Assembly: GCA_030648675.1 (NCBI GenBank)
Contig: JAUSGV010000079.1
Span: 1 to 28,681 of the forward strand
Length of the DNA: 28,681 nucleotides
Reading direction: 5' to 3'
Origin: Dehalococcoidales bacterium
GTDB lineage: Bacteria > Chloroflexota > Dehalococcoidia > Dehalococcoidales > UBA2162
A program made the position numbers and the translations under genes. The notes below the pieces were generated by a model. The model saw only the letters and a program-made list of their open reading frames with translations, did not search any database and was not told where the DNA came from. This document shows positions 8,411 to 15,735 of the stretch, in pieces. How positions within the stretch are numbered: position 1 is the stretch's first letter; the number at the start of each line of letters is the position of its first letter.

Positions 8411-8424
8411 GACATTTTCATGTC
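8411..8424. promoter_or_regulatory. Small perfect inverted repeat in the divergent intergenic region
   Basis: GACAT-TTTC-ATGTC lies between the collagen-stalk protease gene and nfeD, in a stretch with several other ATGTC/GACA words (for example GTCATGTC near 8450). It could be an operator or a short hairpin. Nothing identifies a regulator. Confidence 0.2.
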
Positions 8425-8497
8425 TTTTTCTCAAACTGAGACGACAGGCGTCATGTCTGGTATCTTTCGGTACAAAAATGATTATGCAGCTAAGACG

Positions 8498-8526
8498 TTT
8501 ACGAAGAAGAGGCACTGGTGTAGTAT
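8498..8526 (+). promoter_or_regulatory. Putative promoter of nfeD-slipin
   Basis: TTTACG (8498-8503) and TAGTAT (8521-8526) are separated by 17 bases. The -10 element ends only 12 bases before the nfeD ATG, and no ribosome binding site is visible, so the transcript may be leaderless or nearly so. Confidence 0.35.
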
Positions 8527-8538
8527 ATATTTGATACC

Positions 8539-8994
8539 ATGATGTATTATGCCGGGATATTACTGATTGTCATCGGGTTCGTCTTATTTATCGCCGAGAT
8601 GTTTATCCCCGGCTTTGGTCTGCTCATGGGGGCCGGGTTGATTTCACTTATCATTGGGGTATCGATACTTTTTAGTGAAGGAACGATAGTAAATCCGTGG
8701 TTAATTGCCGCGCTTGCGATACTTATCGGCGGCTTTATACTTTTTGCTGTAATCCGGATAATCGCAGTCCATCGCCGGCAGGCCTACACCGGAAAGGAAG
8801 AATTGATCGGTAAAACCGCAGTAGTGAAAGTTGCCTTGAATCCCGAGGGCATTGTGTTCCTGGAAGGCGAACTCTGGACGGCGGTATCGGATACAGGAAA
8901 CATCGAGACCGGCGCAGAAGTGACTATATGCGGAATAATCGGCTTGAAACTTCATGTAAAAAAAGCGACAGGAGGCCAAAAGATTGGATGCTAA
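8539..8994 (+). CDS. NfeD-family membrane protein
   Basis: A short NfeD protein of 151 residues. About three hydrophobic membrane segments lie in residues 3-75 (around IGFVLFIAEMFIPGFG, GAGLISLIIGVSILF and IAALAILIGGFILF). A C-terminal soluble OB-fold-like domain from about residue 90 contains LIGKTAVVKVALNPEGIVF and GELWTAVSDTG. NfeD proteins are typically encoded beside SPFH/slipin genes and partner them in membrane microdomains. Here the slipin gene overlaps the nfeD end by 11 bases, so translational coupling is likely. It lacks the ClpP-like protease domain of long NfeD forms. No clear ribosome binding site precedes the ATG. Confidence 0.87.
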   Translation: MMYYAGILLIVIGFVLFIAEMFIPGFGLLMGAGLISLIIGVSILFSEGTIVNPWLIAALAILIGGFILFAVIRIIAVHRRQAYTGKEELIGKTAVVKVALNPEGIVFLEGELWTAVSDTGNIETGAEVTICGIIGLKLHVKKATGGQKIGC

Positions 8995-9763
8995 CATTTT
9001 AATCGTATTTGGTTTAATCGTATTTGTTCTTATAATCGTTCTCCCTATGACCTTTAAGATTATTCCCGAGTGGGAACGGGGGGTCATTCTCCGGCTGGGA
9101 CGATTGCTCGGCGCCAAGGGACCGGGTTTCTTCGTTATAATTCCATTTGTCGACCGGATGATAAGAGTAGACTTGCGGACGCTTCCCATGGACGTGCCGC
9201 CTCAGGACGTCATCACAAAAGATAATGTTACCGTCCGGGTCGATGCCGTTGTATACTTCCGTGTCATAGATCCTCAAGCCGCGGTAGTCAAAATTTCAGA
9301 CCATATCAGAGCTACGTCTCTTATCTCGCAAACGACACTGCGCAATGTTCTTGGGCAATCCGAACTGGACGAACTCCTGGCGCAGAGGGAAACGCTCAAC
9401 CAGAAGCTGCAAAAAATAATCGACGAACAGACCGACCCCTGGGGCGTCAAGGTCAGCATAGTCGAAATTAAAAATGTAGAACTCCCTGAAACGATGAGGC
9501 GTTCGATGGCAGCTCAGGCGGAAGCTGAAAGGGAAAAACGGGCTAAGATCATCCACGCCGACGGCGAATATCAGGCTTCGGAAAGACTGGCTCAAGCCGG
9601 CGCCATTATTGCCCGCGAACCGGCGACACTGCAACTCCGCTATCTGCAAACGCTGGTTGAGATCGCATCCGAAAAGAATAGTACCATCATTTTCCCTCTG
9701 CCTATCGACCTGATAACCATGTTCATGAAGAAATTGCAGCCGGACGAGAAGGACAAGGGATAG
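8984..9763 (+). CDS. SPFH/Band 7 slipin (stomatin-like protein)
   Basis: A stomatin/slipin-type membrane scaffold protein of 259 residues. It starts at a TTG (8984) with AGGAGG 8 bases upstream, inside the end of nfeD. An N-terminal hydrophobic hairpin/segment spans residues 4-26. The Band 7 domain follows with IIPEWERGVILRLGRLLG, GPGFFVIIPFVDRMIRVDLR, the conserved DNVTVRVDAVVYFRV, and a coiled region rich in Ala/Glu (MAAQAEAEREKRAKIIHADG) typical of oligomerising slipins. The gene pair with NfeD is the usual slipin-2/eoslipin arrangement. The general role is in membrane microdomain organisation. No specific substrate can be inferred. Confidence 0.92.
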   Translation: MDANILIVFGLIVFVLIIVLPMTFKIIPEWERGVILRLGRLLGAKGPGFFVIIPFVDRMIRVDLRTLPMDVPPQDVITKDNVTVRVDAVVYFRVIDPQAAVVKISDHIRATSLISQTTLRNVLGQSELDELLAQRETLNQKLQKIIDEQTDPWGVKVSIVEIKNVELPETMRRSMAAQAEAEREKRAKIIHADGEYQASERLAQAGAIIAREPATLQLRYLQTLVEIASEKNSTIIFPLPIDLITMFMKKLQPDEKDKG

Positions 9764-9828
9764 GACAATATTTGGGGTTTCCTGATAAAGGTTAAACGGA
9801 CATTAGATCGCATTGCAATTTTACGCGG

Positions 9829-10620
9829 TCAGACCGAACCCGGTGTTCGCAGCATTATGTCGCCGGCGACTATTGGAATATGGTTGCCTTTATTGTCACG
9901 CAAAATAAGACTGCCGTCCGGCGCGACGGATTCGGCGATACCTTCGTAAACGTTTTTCCCGCTCGAGACGCGGACCGATTGTCCCAGGGTAACCAAATTA
10001 TCCCGCCATTCTTCGTAGAGCGATCTTCCGGCAGTCAGCTCCGAGTACAGCCTTTCCATCTCAACCAGCAGCGTGCGCACAGTATCGACGGCCGGTACGT
10101 CCCGCCCTGATTCTTGAGACAAGCTGGTAGCAATGTCCTGAATGTCCGGATAATCGGCAGGGTGAAGCGAAACGTTAAGGCCGATGCCGATAATGACGCT
10201 TTGCACCTTTTCCTGGCGAACATCGCTTTCGATCAAAATACCGCAAACTTTCCGTCCGTTGATCAGTATGTCGTTAGGCCATTTAATCGCCGGGTCGAGA
10301 CCGGTTACCACCCGGATGGAGTGGACGACAGCAAGCGAAGCGAGCATGATCATCGAAGGTAATTGTGCCAGAGTCGGGTACAGGACCACCGATAGCGCAA
10401 CGTTGCCCTTTGGCGTCAACCACGACCGCTGCAAACGTCCCCGCCCGGCCGTTTGCTCGCCCGCGATAATTACCGTACCCTCGGGCGTGCCCTTCTGCAC
10501 TTCCAGCCTGGCGACTTCCATCGTGGAAGCTACACTTGGGTAATAAAGAACACGCTGTCCGACAAACCGTGTCTTCAGGTTAGCGGTAATCGCCGCGGCG
10601 GATAAGCCGTTCGTGCTCAC
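9829..10620 (-). CDS. birA: Biotin--[acetyl-CoA-carboxylase] ligase, short form
   Basis: Biotin protein ligase of 263 residues that activates biotin as biotinyl-AMP and attaches it to carboxylase carrier proteins. Visible motifs are STMEVARLE, the biotinyl-AMP loop GEQTAGRGRLQRSW (residues about 54-67), KWPNDILING with Lys113, and GRKVCGILIES. A C-terminal SH3-like domain (SVRVSSGKNVYEGIAESV) follows. It starts at GTG (10620) and has no N-terminal helix-turn-helix DNA-binding domain. It is therefore a monofunctional group I ligase, not the bifunctional repressor. No ribosome binding site is visible. A TGcTATATT element lies just before the start, suggesting a leaderless message. Confidence 0.93.
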   Translation of the reverse strand: MSTNGLSAAAITANLKTRFVGQRVLYYPSVASTMEVARLEVQKGTPEGTVIIAGEQTAGRGRLQRSWLTPKGNVALSVVLYPTLAQLPSMIMLASLAVVHSIRVVTGLDPAIKWPNDILINGRKVCGILIESDVRQEKVQSVIIGIGLNVSLHPADYPDIQDIATSLSQESGRDVPAVDTVRTLLVEMERLYSELTAGRSLYEEWRDNLVTLGQSVRVSSGKNVYEGIAESVAPDGSLILRDNKGNHIPIVAGDIMLRTPGSV

Positions 10621-10626
10621 AAGATA

Positions 10627-10635
10627 AATATAGCA
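10627..10635 (-). promoter_or_regulatory. Extended -10 element directly upstream of birA
   Basis: On the minus strand, TGC-TATATT ends 6 bases before the GTG start. A start site 6-7 bases downstream of such an element would fall on the GTG itself. There is no obvious -35 hexamer, consistent with an extended -10 promoter. Confidence 0.33.
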
Positions 10636-10681
10636 TAAGAGGCAAAATTAGTTGATTACCCCTGCGGGGCTGGTATCAAAC

Positions 10682-10780
10682 GTGTTCTCTTTTTGTCACC
10701 CCCGTATCGAGTACGGGGCAGGCTCTGAGCACGTTCACCACGTTCAGTGTAAACTCCGCGAAGGGTCTGGTGGTGGCGGA
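10682..10780 (+). repeat. 99-bp dispersed repeat, copy A
   Basis: This segment between birA and proC matches the reverse complement of 20100-20198 at 95 of 99 positions by my hand alignment. It holds a hairpin CCCCGTA-TCGAG-TACGGGG at 10700-10718, then words such as CACGTTCACCACGTTCAGTG. The rest of the 10621-10900 gap (about 280 bases) holds no gene that I can support. The short frame crossing it is just translation of the repeat. Confidence 0.85.
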
Positions 10781-10900
10781 ATGAACGTGAATTGCCCCCC
10801 CGCACCCAGATTCTTCGTCGGTTCACTTCTCAGAATGACATTTGATACAACACTCCCCTGCGGCCAAAGATGTTTGTCCGGAGCGTGTCGAAAGATGTTT

Positions 10901-11710
10901 TTACTTCTGCTGCCCGCCGAGCTGTATGGCTCTTTCATACGCGGCAACTACTGCCTTCCGGACGATTTCGTTGAAGCCGCTTTTCTCGAAAGAGGCGATA
11001 GCTTCTGCCGTAGTGCCCCCGGGGGAGGTGACCGAACGACGTAGTTCTGCCGGCGGCTTTCCCGAATTGCTGAGCAATGAACCGGAACCGAGGATCGTCT
11101 GCGTTACCAGTTTTTCCGCCATTTCGCGGGGTACGCCAATCGAAACCGCCGCATCGGCCAGAGCTTCGGCAAACAGGAAGAAATAGGCCGGGCCGCTGCC
11201 GCTTACCGCCGTCGCCATGTCCAGGTATTTTTCGTCGCCCACATATATTTCCTTCCCGATGCTGCCGAGAATGGATTTGGCCCATTGTTTTTGCTGCTCA
11301 TTCACTTCGGGGGTAGTCGTCCATACGGTCATCCCGGCACCTATCTGGGCAGGGGTGTTCGGCATCGCTCGAACGATCGATACGTGATTCAAGCCATGGC
11401 GCAGAGTATCGATCCTGGCACCGGCAATGATCGACAATACCAGTTGTGACGGCTTAAGCCTGCCTTTCAACCCTTCCATTGCCGGAGTCAGCGTTTGGGG
11501 TTTTATGGCGAGAACTATTACCTCACTGACCGCCGCAGCCGACTTGTTATTATCGGTCGTGTTCACGTGGTAGGTCTTTTCCAGATACTGGCGGCGCGCT
11601 TCGTTGACATCGCTGACGAAAATGGTTTCCCTTGTGCTCAGCTTCCGCTCAAGTATGCGGGAAAGGATAGCCTCTCCCATATTCCCCCCGCCGATAAACG
11701 CTATTTTCAT
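10901..11710 (-). CDS. proC: Pyrroline-5-carboxylate reductase
   Basis: Converts 1-pyrroline-5-carboxylate to proline with NAD(P)H in the cytoplasm. It has 269 residues, typical for the family. The N-terminal Rossmann motif is MKIAFIGGGNMGEAIL, followed by VILAIKPQTL-like dinucleotide fold features and VRAMPNTPAQIGAG. The C-terminal substrate/dimer region is GSGPAYFFLFAEALADAA, followed by LRRSVTSPGGTTAEAI, the ProC signature. It starts at ATG 11710 with a weak ribosome binding site. It is downstream of leuS and the GIY-YIG unit on the same strand. No other proline gene is adjacent. Confidence 0.95.
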   Translation of the reverse strand: MKIAFIGGGNMGEAILSRILERKLSTRETIFVSDVNEARRQYLEKTYHVNTTDNNKSAAAVSEVIVLAIKPQTLTPAMEGLKGRLKPSQLVLSIIAGARIDTLRHGLNHVSIVRAMPNTPAQIGAGMTVWTTTPEVNEQQKQWAKSILGSIGKEIYVGDEKYLDMATAVSGSGPAYFFLFAEALADAAVSIGVPREMAEKLVTQTILGSGSLLSNSGKPPAELRRSVTSPGGTTAEAIASFEKSGFNEIVRKAVVAAYERAIQLGGQQK

Positions 11711-11777
11711 TTTACAATCTCACTCTGTCTGGCAGATTTCCAACCCGCCGTGATCAGGTCCGGTACGCCAAACTCAC

Positions 11778-11805
11778 TGTCATTCCGGCGAAAGCCGGAA
11801 TCCAG
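11778..11805 (+). repeat. Left hairpin end of the GIY-YIG unit
   Basis: A perfect 8-bp stem ATTCCGGC/GCCGGAAT with GAAA loop, flanked by TGTC and CCAG. It is closely related to 17116-17141. Confidence 0.8.
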
Positions 11806-12096
11806 TCATTTCACTAATTCTTCGTACAAATCATTCCATGACGGATTCCTTTCTTCGATCAACTCCAATTTCCACTGCCTGTGCCATTCTTTTATTTGCT
11901 TTTCGCGGTTCAGGGCAGATTCAACGCTACCACAGTCTTCCCACCAAACGAGCTTATGAACCTTATATTTCTTCGTGAATCCTTCTATTAAGTCACTCTT
12001 ATGCTGCGACACTCGTCGGATAAGATCGTTTGTTACCCCACAGTAAAGCGTGCCATTCCTTTTGCTGGCAAGGATATACACATAATAAGTCTTCAT
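11806..12096 (-). CDS. Small GIY-YIG nuclease-superfamily protein (YhbQ/UPF0213-like)
   Basis: A single-domain GIY-YIG protein of 96 residues. The motif reads YYVYILAS (residues 4-11) followed by TLYCGVTNDLIRRVSQHKS with the conserved Arg, and the later Glu region is ALNREKQIKEWHRQWKLELI. The C terminus is NPSWNDLYEEL, as in many standalone members. The biochemical role of such proteins is poorly defined. The fold is that of endonucleases that make nicks or breaks. The gene fits exactly between two inverted hairpin repeats, which suggests it helps the unit spread or is carried by it. The ATG is at 12096. No good ribosome binding site is visible, since the repeat occupies that position. Confidence 0.88.
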   Translation of the reverse strand: MKTYYVYILASKRNGTLYCGVTNDLIRRVSQHKSDLIEGFTKKYKVHKLVWWEDCGSVESALNREKQIKEWHRQWKLELIEERNPSWNDLYEELVK

Positions 12097-12100
12097 TTGG

Positions 12101-12129
12101 CTGGATTCCGAATCGAGTTCGGAATGACA
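12101..12129 (+). repeat. Right hairpin end of the GIY-YIG unit
   Basis: A perfect 8-bp stem ATTCCGAA/TTCGGAAT with loop TCGAG, flanked by CTGG and GACA. The TCGAG loop is the same as in the hairpin of the 99-bp repeat (10700-10718). Confidence 0.8.
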
Positions 12130-12171
12130 ATTTAGAAGTTGTCGCCTCTCCTCGCAACCAAAATAAGGAAT

Positions 12172-14619
12172 CTACCTCACTACAATGTTGACCAGTTTCC
12201 CCGGTACATAAATCAAACTGGCGAGTTCTTTGCCATCCAGGTAGGGTTTAACGCGCGGGCTTTCCAGTGCCAGACGCGTCGCTTCCTCCTTGGTTATCGT
12301 CGCCGGTACGGCAATGCGGTCCCGCAGCTTACCGTTGACCTGGACGACCAGGGTGATCTCCTGCTCTGCGGCCAGGGCATCGTCCCATTTCGGCCAGCGC
12401 TGATTGTGAATACTGTAGGTATGGCCGGTCTTATCCCAGAGTTCCTCCGTCACATGCGGAGCCGTCGGCGCCAGGAGCAGAATAAGAGCATCCACGGCCT
12501 CTTTCCAGTCAGACTCCGGTACACTGCCGGCTTCTTTTACTTTCATCATGAAATTGGTATATTCCATCAAGGCGGCGATCATCGTGTTAAAACGCAGCCG
12601 GTCGATATCGCCGGTGACTTTACGGATAGTCTGGTGCATGCACCGCTTCAGTTCAACACGGGTTTTTTCGCCCCCGCTTGCGCCTGCTTTATATTCGTCC
12701 AATACGAGGTTCCAAACGCGGTTCAACCACCGGCTCATACCCCCGATGCCGCTGTCGTCCCACTCGCCGCCTTGCTCCCACGGCCCGATAAACATCAGAT
12801 AGGCGCGAACGGTGTCCGCCCCTAATTCGTTAACATATTCGTCCGGATTTACCACGTTACCGCGCGATTTGCTCATCTTCTGGTGCTGACAAATGATCGT
12901 CCCCTGGTTGAAAAGCTTAGTGAAAGGCTCGCCGAAATCGATCAACCCCATATCCCGTATCGCCTTGGTAAAGAACCGTGCATAGAAAAGGTGCATGACG
13001 GCATGCTCCGCGCCGCCGGTATAAAGGTCTACCGGCAGCCAGTAATGTGCCTTTCCGGGATCGAAAGGACCGCGCGAGAAGTGCGGGCTGCAATAACGCA
13101 GGAAATACCAGTTAGAACACATGAATGTGTCCAGCGTATCCGTCTCCCGTTTCGCCGGTCCGGAGCAGCGGGGGCAAGTCGTGTTAGCGAAACTTTCGAC
13201 ATACTTTAGCGGCGATTCTCCCGTTGGTTTGAACTCCGCTTCTTCCGGCAGCAGTACCGGCAGGTCATGTTCGGGAACCGGAACGATGCCGCATTTTTCG
13301 CAATAGATGATCGGGATGGGTGCCCCCCAATACCGCTGGCGGGAAATAAGCCAATCGCGCAATTTATAGTTTACCGTGGGACCTCCCCAGCGCCGCTTTT
13401 TCAGAAAGTCAGCTACCGCGGCTATCCCTTCCTCATTCGTCATCCCGTCGAACAATTTGCCCGAGTGTACCATTTTCCCGGGCCCGGTGTACGCTTCCTG
13501 GAGAGACTGCCCTTTCCACTTCGGCGGTGAGATAACAACCTTTAAGGGCAGATTGTACTTTTTGTCAAAGGCAAAATCGCGCTCATCGTGCGCCGGTACC
13601 GCCATAACGGCGCCCGTGCCGTAGCTCGACAAAACGTAATCGGCGATAAAGATCGGGACTTTCTCGTCATTGACCCGGTTTGTCACGTAAGCTCCGGTAA
13701 AAACTCCGTCTTTCTCCTTTTCGGTGGAAAGGCGCTCGATATCGGTCTTATGGCGCGCTTTTTCAATATAATCTTCGACTGCGGCCTTACGGTCCGGAAT
13801 CGTTATTCTGGCTACCAGCGGATGCTCGGGAGCGAGCACCATAAAAGTAACTCCGAAAAGTGTGTCGGGGCGCGTCGTAAACACGCGGATCTCTTTTTCA
13901 GCGACTCCGGGATGATCGAGGAGAAAGGACACCTCGGCACCCTCACTCCGCCCTACCCAGTTACGCTGCATAGTCTTGATCCGCTCCGGCCAATCGATGC
14001 CTTTATGCTCCCGCAATTCGTCGGCATATTTGGTGATGCGGAAGAACCACTGCTCGAGGTCGCGATGGATCACATGGGTGTCGCACCGTTCGCACTTTCC
14101 CTCGACAACCTGCTCGTTCGCCAAAACGGTCTGGCACTTGGGACACCAGTTAACAGGTGCTTTACTCCGATAAGCGAGCCCGTGTTCGTACAGTTTTAAA
14201 AAGAACCACTGCGTCCATTTGTAATACTCCGGAGCGCAAGTGATGACTTCCCGGCTCCAATCATAGATAGCCCCTAAACTCTTAAGCTGCCGGCGCATAT
14301 TCTCGATATTGCTCATCGTCCAGGTGCGCGGATGTATTCCCCGCTTGATAGCGGCGTTCTCCGCCGGCAAACCGAAGGAATCGAAGCCTATAGGATGCAA
14401 AACGTTAAATCCCTGCATCCTCTTAAAACGTGCATGCACGTCCGATGGGGCCATGGCGTACCAGTGTCCGATATGGAGGTCGCCGGACGTGTAGGGGAAC
14501 ATCGTCAGGGCATACCACTTCGGCCGGTTATCGTCTTCAGTAACTTCATAAAGGCGGCCAGCCGCCCAACGCTGCTGCCATTTCGCTTCGATTTCGCGCG
14601 GATTATATCTATCGGCCAT
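12172..14619 (-). CDS. leuS: Leucyl-tRNA synthetase
   Basis: A class I aminoacyl-tRNA synthetase of 815 residues that charges tRNA-Leu. It starts MADRYNPREIEAKWQQRW. The HIGH motif (LHIGHWYAM) lies near residue 50. A zinc-finger-like CPKC...CERC lies near 160. The CP1 editing domain has FTTRPDTLFGVTFMVLAPEH, then DWLISRQRYWGAPIP, a second CEKC segment and KMSKSRGN near residue 580. The anticodon-binding domain and a C-terminal domain ending YVPGKLVNIVV complete it, so the protein is full length for bacterial LeuRS. It starts at ATG 14619 after a GAAGGG element. It has its own good promoter at 14652-14680, downstream of the rpsU terminator. Confidence 0.97.
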   Translation of the reverse strand: MADRYNPREIEAKWQQRWAAGRLYEVTEDDNRPKWYALTMFPYTSGDLHIGHWYAMAPSDVHARFKRMQGFNVLHPIGFDSFGLPAENAAIKRGIHPRTWTMSNIENMRRQLKSLGAIYDWSREVITCAPEYYKWTQWFFLKLYEHGLAYRSKAPVNWCPKCQTVLANEQVVEGKCERCDTHVIHRDLEQWFFRITKYADELREHKGIDWPERIKTMQRNWVGRSEGAEVSFLLDHPGVAEKEIRVFTTRPDTLFGVTFMVLAPEHPLVARITIPDRKAAVEDYIEKARHKTDIERLSTEKEKDGVFTGAYVTNRVNDEKVPIFIADYVLSSYGTGAVMAVPAHDERDFAFDKKYNLPLKVVISPPKWKGQSLQEAYTGPGKMVHSGKLFDGMTNEEGIAAVADFLKKRRWGGPTVNYKLRDWLISRQRYWGAPIPIIYCEKCGIVPVPEHDLPVLLPEEAEFKPTGESPLKYVESFANTTCPRCSGPAKRETDTLDTFMCSNWYFLRYCSPHFSRGPFDPGKAHYWLPVDLYTGGAEHAVMHLFYARFFTKAIRDMGLIDFGEPFTKLFNQGTIICQHQKMSKSRGNVVNPDEYVNELGADTVRAYLMFIGPWEQGGEWDDSGIGGMSRWLNRVWNLVLDEYKAGASGGEKTRVELKRCMHQTIRKVTGDIDRLRFNTMIAALMEYTNFMMKVKEAGSVPESDWKEAVDALILLLAPTAPHVTEELWDKTGHTYSIHNQRWPKWDDALAAEQEITLVVQVNGKLRDRIAVPATITKEEATRLALESPRVKPYLDGKELASLIYVPGKLVNIVVR

Positions 14620-14651
14620 TTTCCCTTCTTGAGCGGAAGAAATTTATGCTA

Positions 14652-14680
14652 ATTCTATTCGCATCATTCTCATGCGTCAA
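14652..14680 (-). promoter_or_regulatory. Putative leuS promoter
   Basis: On the minus strand, TTGACG (14680-14675), a 17-base spacer and TAGAAT (14657-14652) lie 32 bases before the leuS ATG. The leader is too short for a T-box. Confidence 0.55.
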
Positions 14681-14695
14681 GGTAGAAATCACGGA

Positions 14696-14726
14696 GAAAA
14701 CAAAAGAGGGGTTTTATCCCCTCTTT
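14696..14726 (-). terminator. Rho-independent terminator after rpsU
   Basis: On the minus strand, AAAGAGGGG and CCCCTCTTT (14726-14718 and 14711-14703) form a 9-bp stem with a 6-base loop, followed by a T-rich tail TGTTTTC. It lies 26 bases after the rpsU stop and before the leuS promoter. Confidence 0.7.
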
Positions 14727-14752
14727 ATTGGTTATTCTATTGAGTTGCCGGA

Positions 14753-14944
14753 CTACATCTGCTTTTGGCGGCGTTTCCGGCGGGCGTTGGCTCTCTGCTT
14801 CATGCGTGCGGCATCACCACGTGAGACAAAATGCTGATGGGCTTTTGCCTCCCGCAAGACGCCTTCCATCTGCACCGATCTCTGAAAACGGCGCAACAAA
14901 GAATCCTGGGACTCGCCATCGCGTACCTTTACATCTAAACCCAA
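14753..14944 (-). CDS. rpsU: Small ribosomal subunit protein bS21
   Basis: A protein of 63 residues with the bS21 pattern: DVKVRDGESQDSLLRRFQRS, EGVLREAKAHQHF and an Arg/Lys-rich tail (RMKQRANARRKRRQKQ). bS21 is a small-subunit protein near the mRNA exit and anti-Shine-Dalgarno region. It starts at TTG (14944) with GAGGTG 5 bases upstream. An in-frame stop lies two codons before, and the next Met is too far inside. A promoter-like pair lies at 14987-15016 and a terminator follows, so it is probably a single-gene transcript. It is divergent from the FMN reductase gene. Confidence 0.88.
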   Translation of the reverse strand: MGLDVKVRDGESQDSLLRRFQRSVQMEGVLREAKAHQHFVSRGDAARMKQRANARRKRRQKQM

Positions 14945-14986
14945 ACTTCACCTCGAAAATGTTTAATTGCAAACGAACAATTTTTT

Positions 14987-15016
14987 ATTATATAGCATAA
15001 TAAACACCTTATACAA
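14987..15016 (-). promoter_or_regulatory. Putative rpsU promoter
   Basis: On the minus strand, TTGTAT (15016-15011), an 18-base spacer and a consensus TATAAT (14992-14987) lie 42 bases before the TTG start. Confidence 0.4.
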
Positions 15017-15107
15017 TAGCCCGGCGGCATTTCGAAGTTTTTACCTTCAAATATGTTATAATTTATCTGGTTCGGAATTAATTTCGATTTTTCTTTAATA
15101 TAGATAT

Positions 15108-15695
15108 ATGAGTGCCTCAAATAGTAATGTTAGCATCCTCGGTTTCGCTGGCAGCCTGCGCAAAGGTTCGTACAACAAGGCAATACTACGGTCCGCAACC
15201 GAACTCCTGCCGAAAAACTCTACGCTGGAAATATTCGATCTGGAGGGGATACCTCCGTTCAACCAGGACTTGGAAAACAACCCGCCGGACAGGGTGAAGG
15301 AATTCAAATCGAAAATACGTGCCGCCGATGCGATTTTGATTGCGACTCCGGAAGCTAATTACTCCATTCCCGGCGTGCTTGGAAACGCTATCGATTGGGC
15401 ATCCCGCCCGTACGGTGATAATTCCTTTGAAGGCAAGCCCGTAGCGATAATGAGTGCGTCTATCGGGATGCTGGGCGGGGCGAGGGCACAATATCACCTG
15501 AGACAAAGTTTCGTGTTCCTCGATATGCATCCTCTCAACCGTCCGGAAGTATTCGTGACATTCGCTAATCAGAAGGTCGATGATAACGGAAAGTTCATTG
15601 ATGAACCCGGCCGCAAACTTATCAAGGAACTTCTCGAAGCCCTGGTAAATATGACGATAAAAATGAAAGGGATGTCATCATCCGCGTCCGATTAA
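15108..15695 (+). CDS. NADPH-dependent FMN reductase family protein
   Basis: A flavodoxin-like fold flavoprotein of 195 residues of the ChrR/YieF/NADPH-dependent FMN reductase family. The FMN phosphate loop is GFAGSLRKGSYNKAILRSA (about 11-29). The flavin-contacting segment TPEANYSIPGVLGNAIDWAS lies at about 81-100, and later GMLGGARAQYHLRQ. Such enzymes reduce quinones, FMN, chromate or azo dyes. The physiological substrate here cannot be inferred. It starts at ATG 15108 with no strong ribosome binding site. A TATAAT lies at 15057-15062, with no convincing -35. The HAD phosphatase gene starts 40 bases downstream. Confidence 0.9.
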   Translation: MSASNSNVSILGFAGSLRKGSYNKAILRSATELLPKNSTLEIFDLEGIPPFNQDLENNPPDRVKEFKSKIRAADAILIATPEANYSIPGVLGNAIDWASRPYGDNSFEGKPVAIMSASIGMLGGARAQYHLRQSFVFLDMHPLNRPEVFVTFANQKVDDNGKFIDEPGRKLIKELLEALVNMTIKMKGMSSSASD

Positions 15696-15735
15696 CCTAA
15701 TTTTTAGCTAATTCCAGATTTAAATTTAAGGAGTC

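Larger units (their letters stand above)
11778..12129 (-). mobile_element. Putative GIY-YIG gene unit bounded by inverted hairpin repeats
   Basis: A 352-bp unit between proC and leuS. The left end is TGTC-ATTCCGGC-GAAA-GCCGGAAT-CCAG (11778-11805). The right end is CTGG-ATTCCGAA-TCGAG-TTCGGAAT-GACA (12101-12129). The outer ends are inverted copies of TGTCATTCCG, and each end is itself a perfect hairpin. The left repeat abuts the stop codon and the right repeat ends 4 bases from the start codon, so the unit is little more than ends plus one gene. No target-site duplication is obvious. Calling it mobile is an inference. Confidence 0.5.

Noticed and set aside
14620..14702. T-box leader for leuS
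   Set aside because: The promoter lies only about 32 bases from the start codon and no specifier/antiterminator elements fit.
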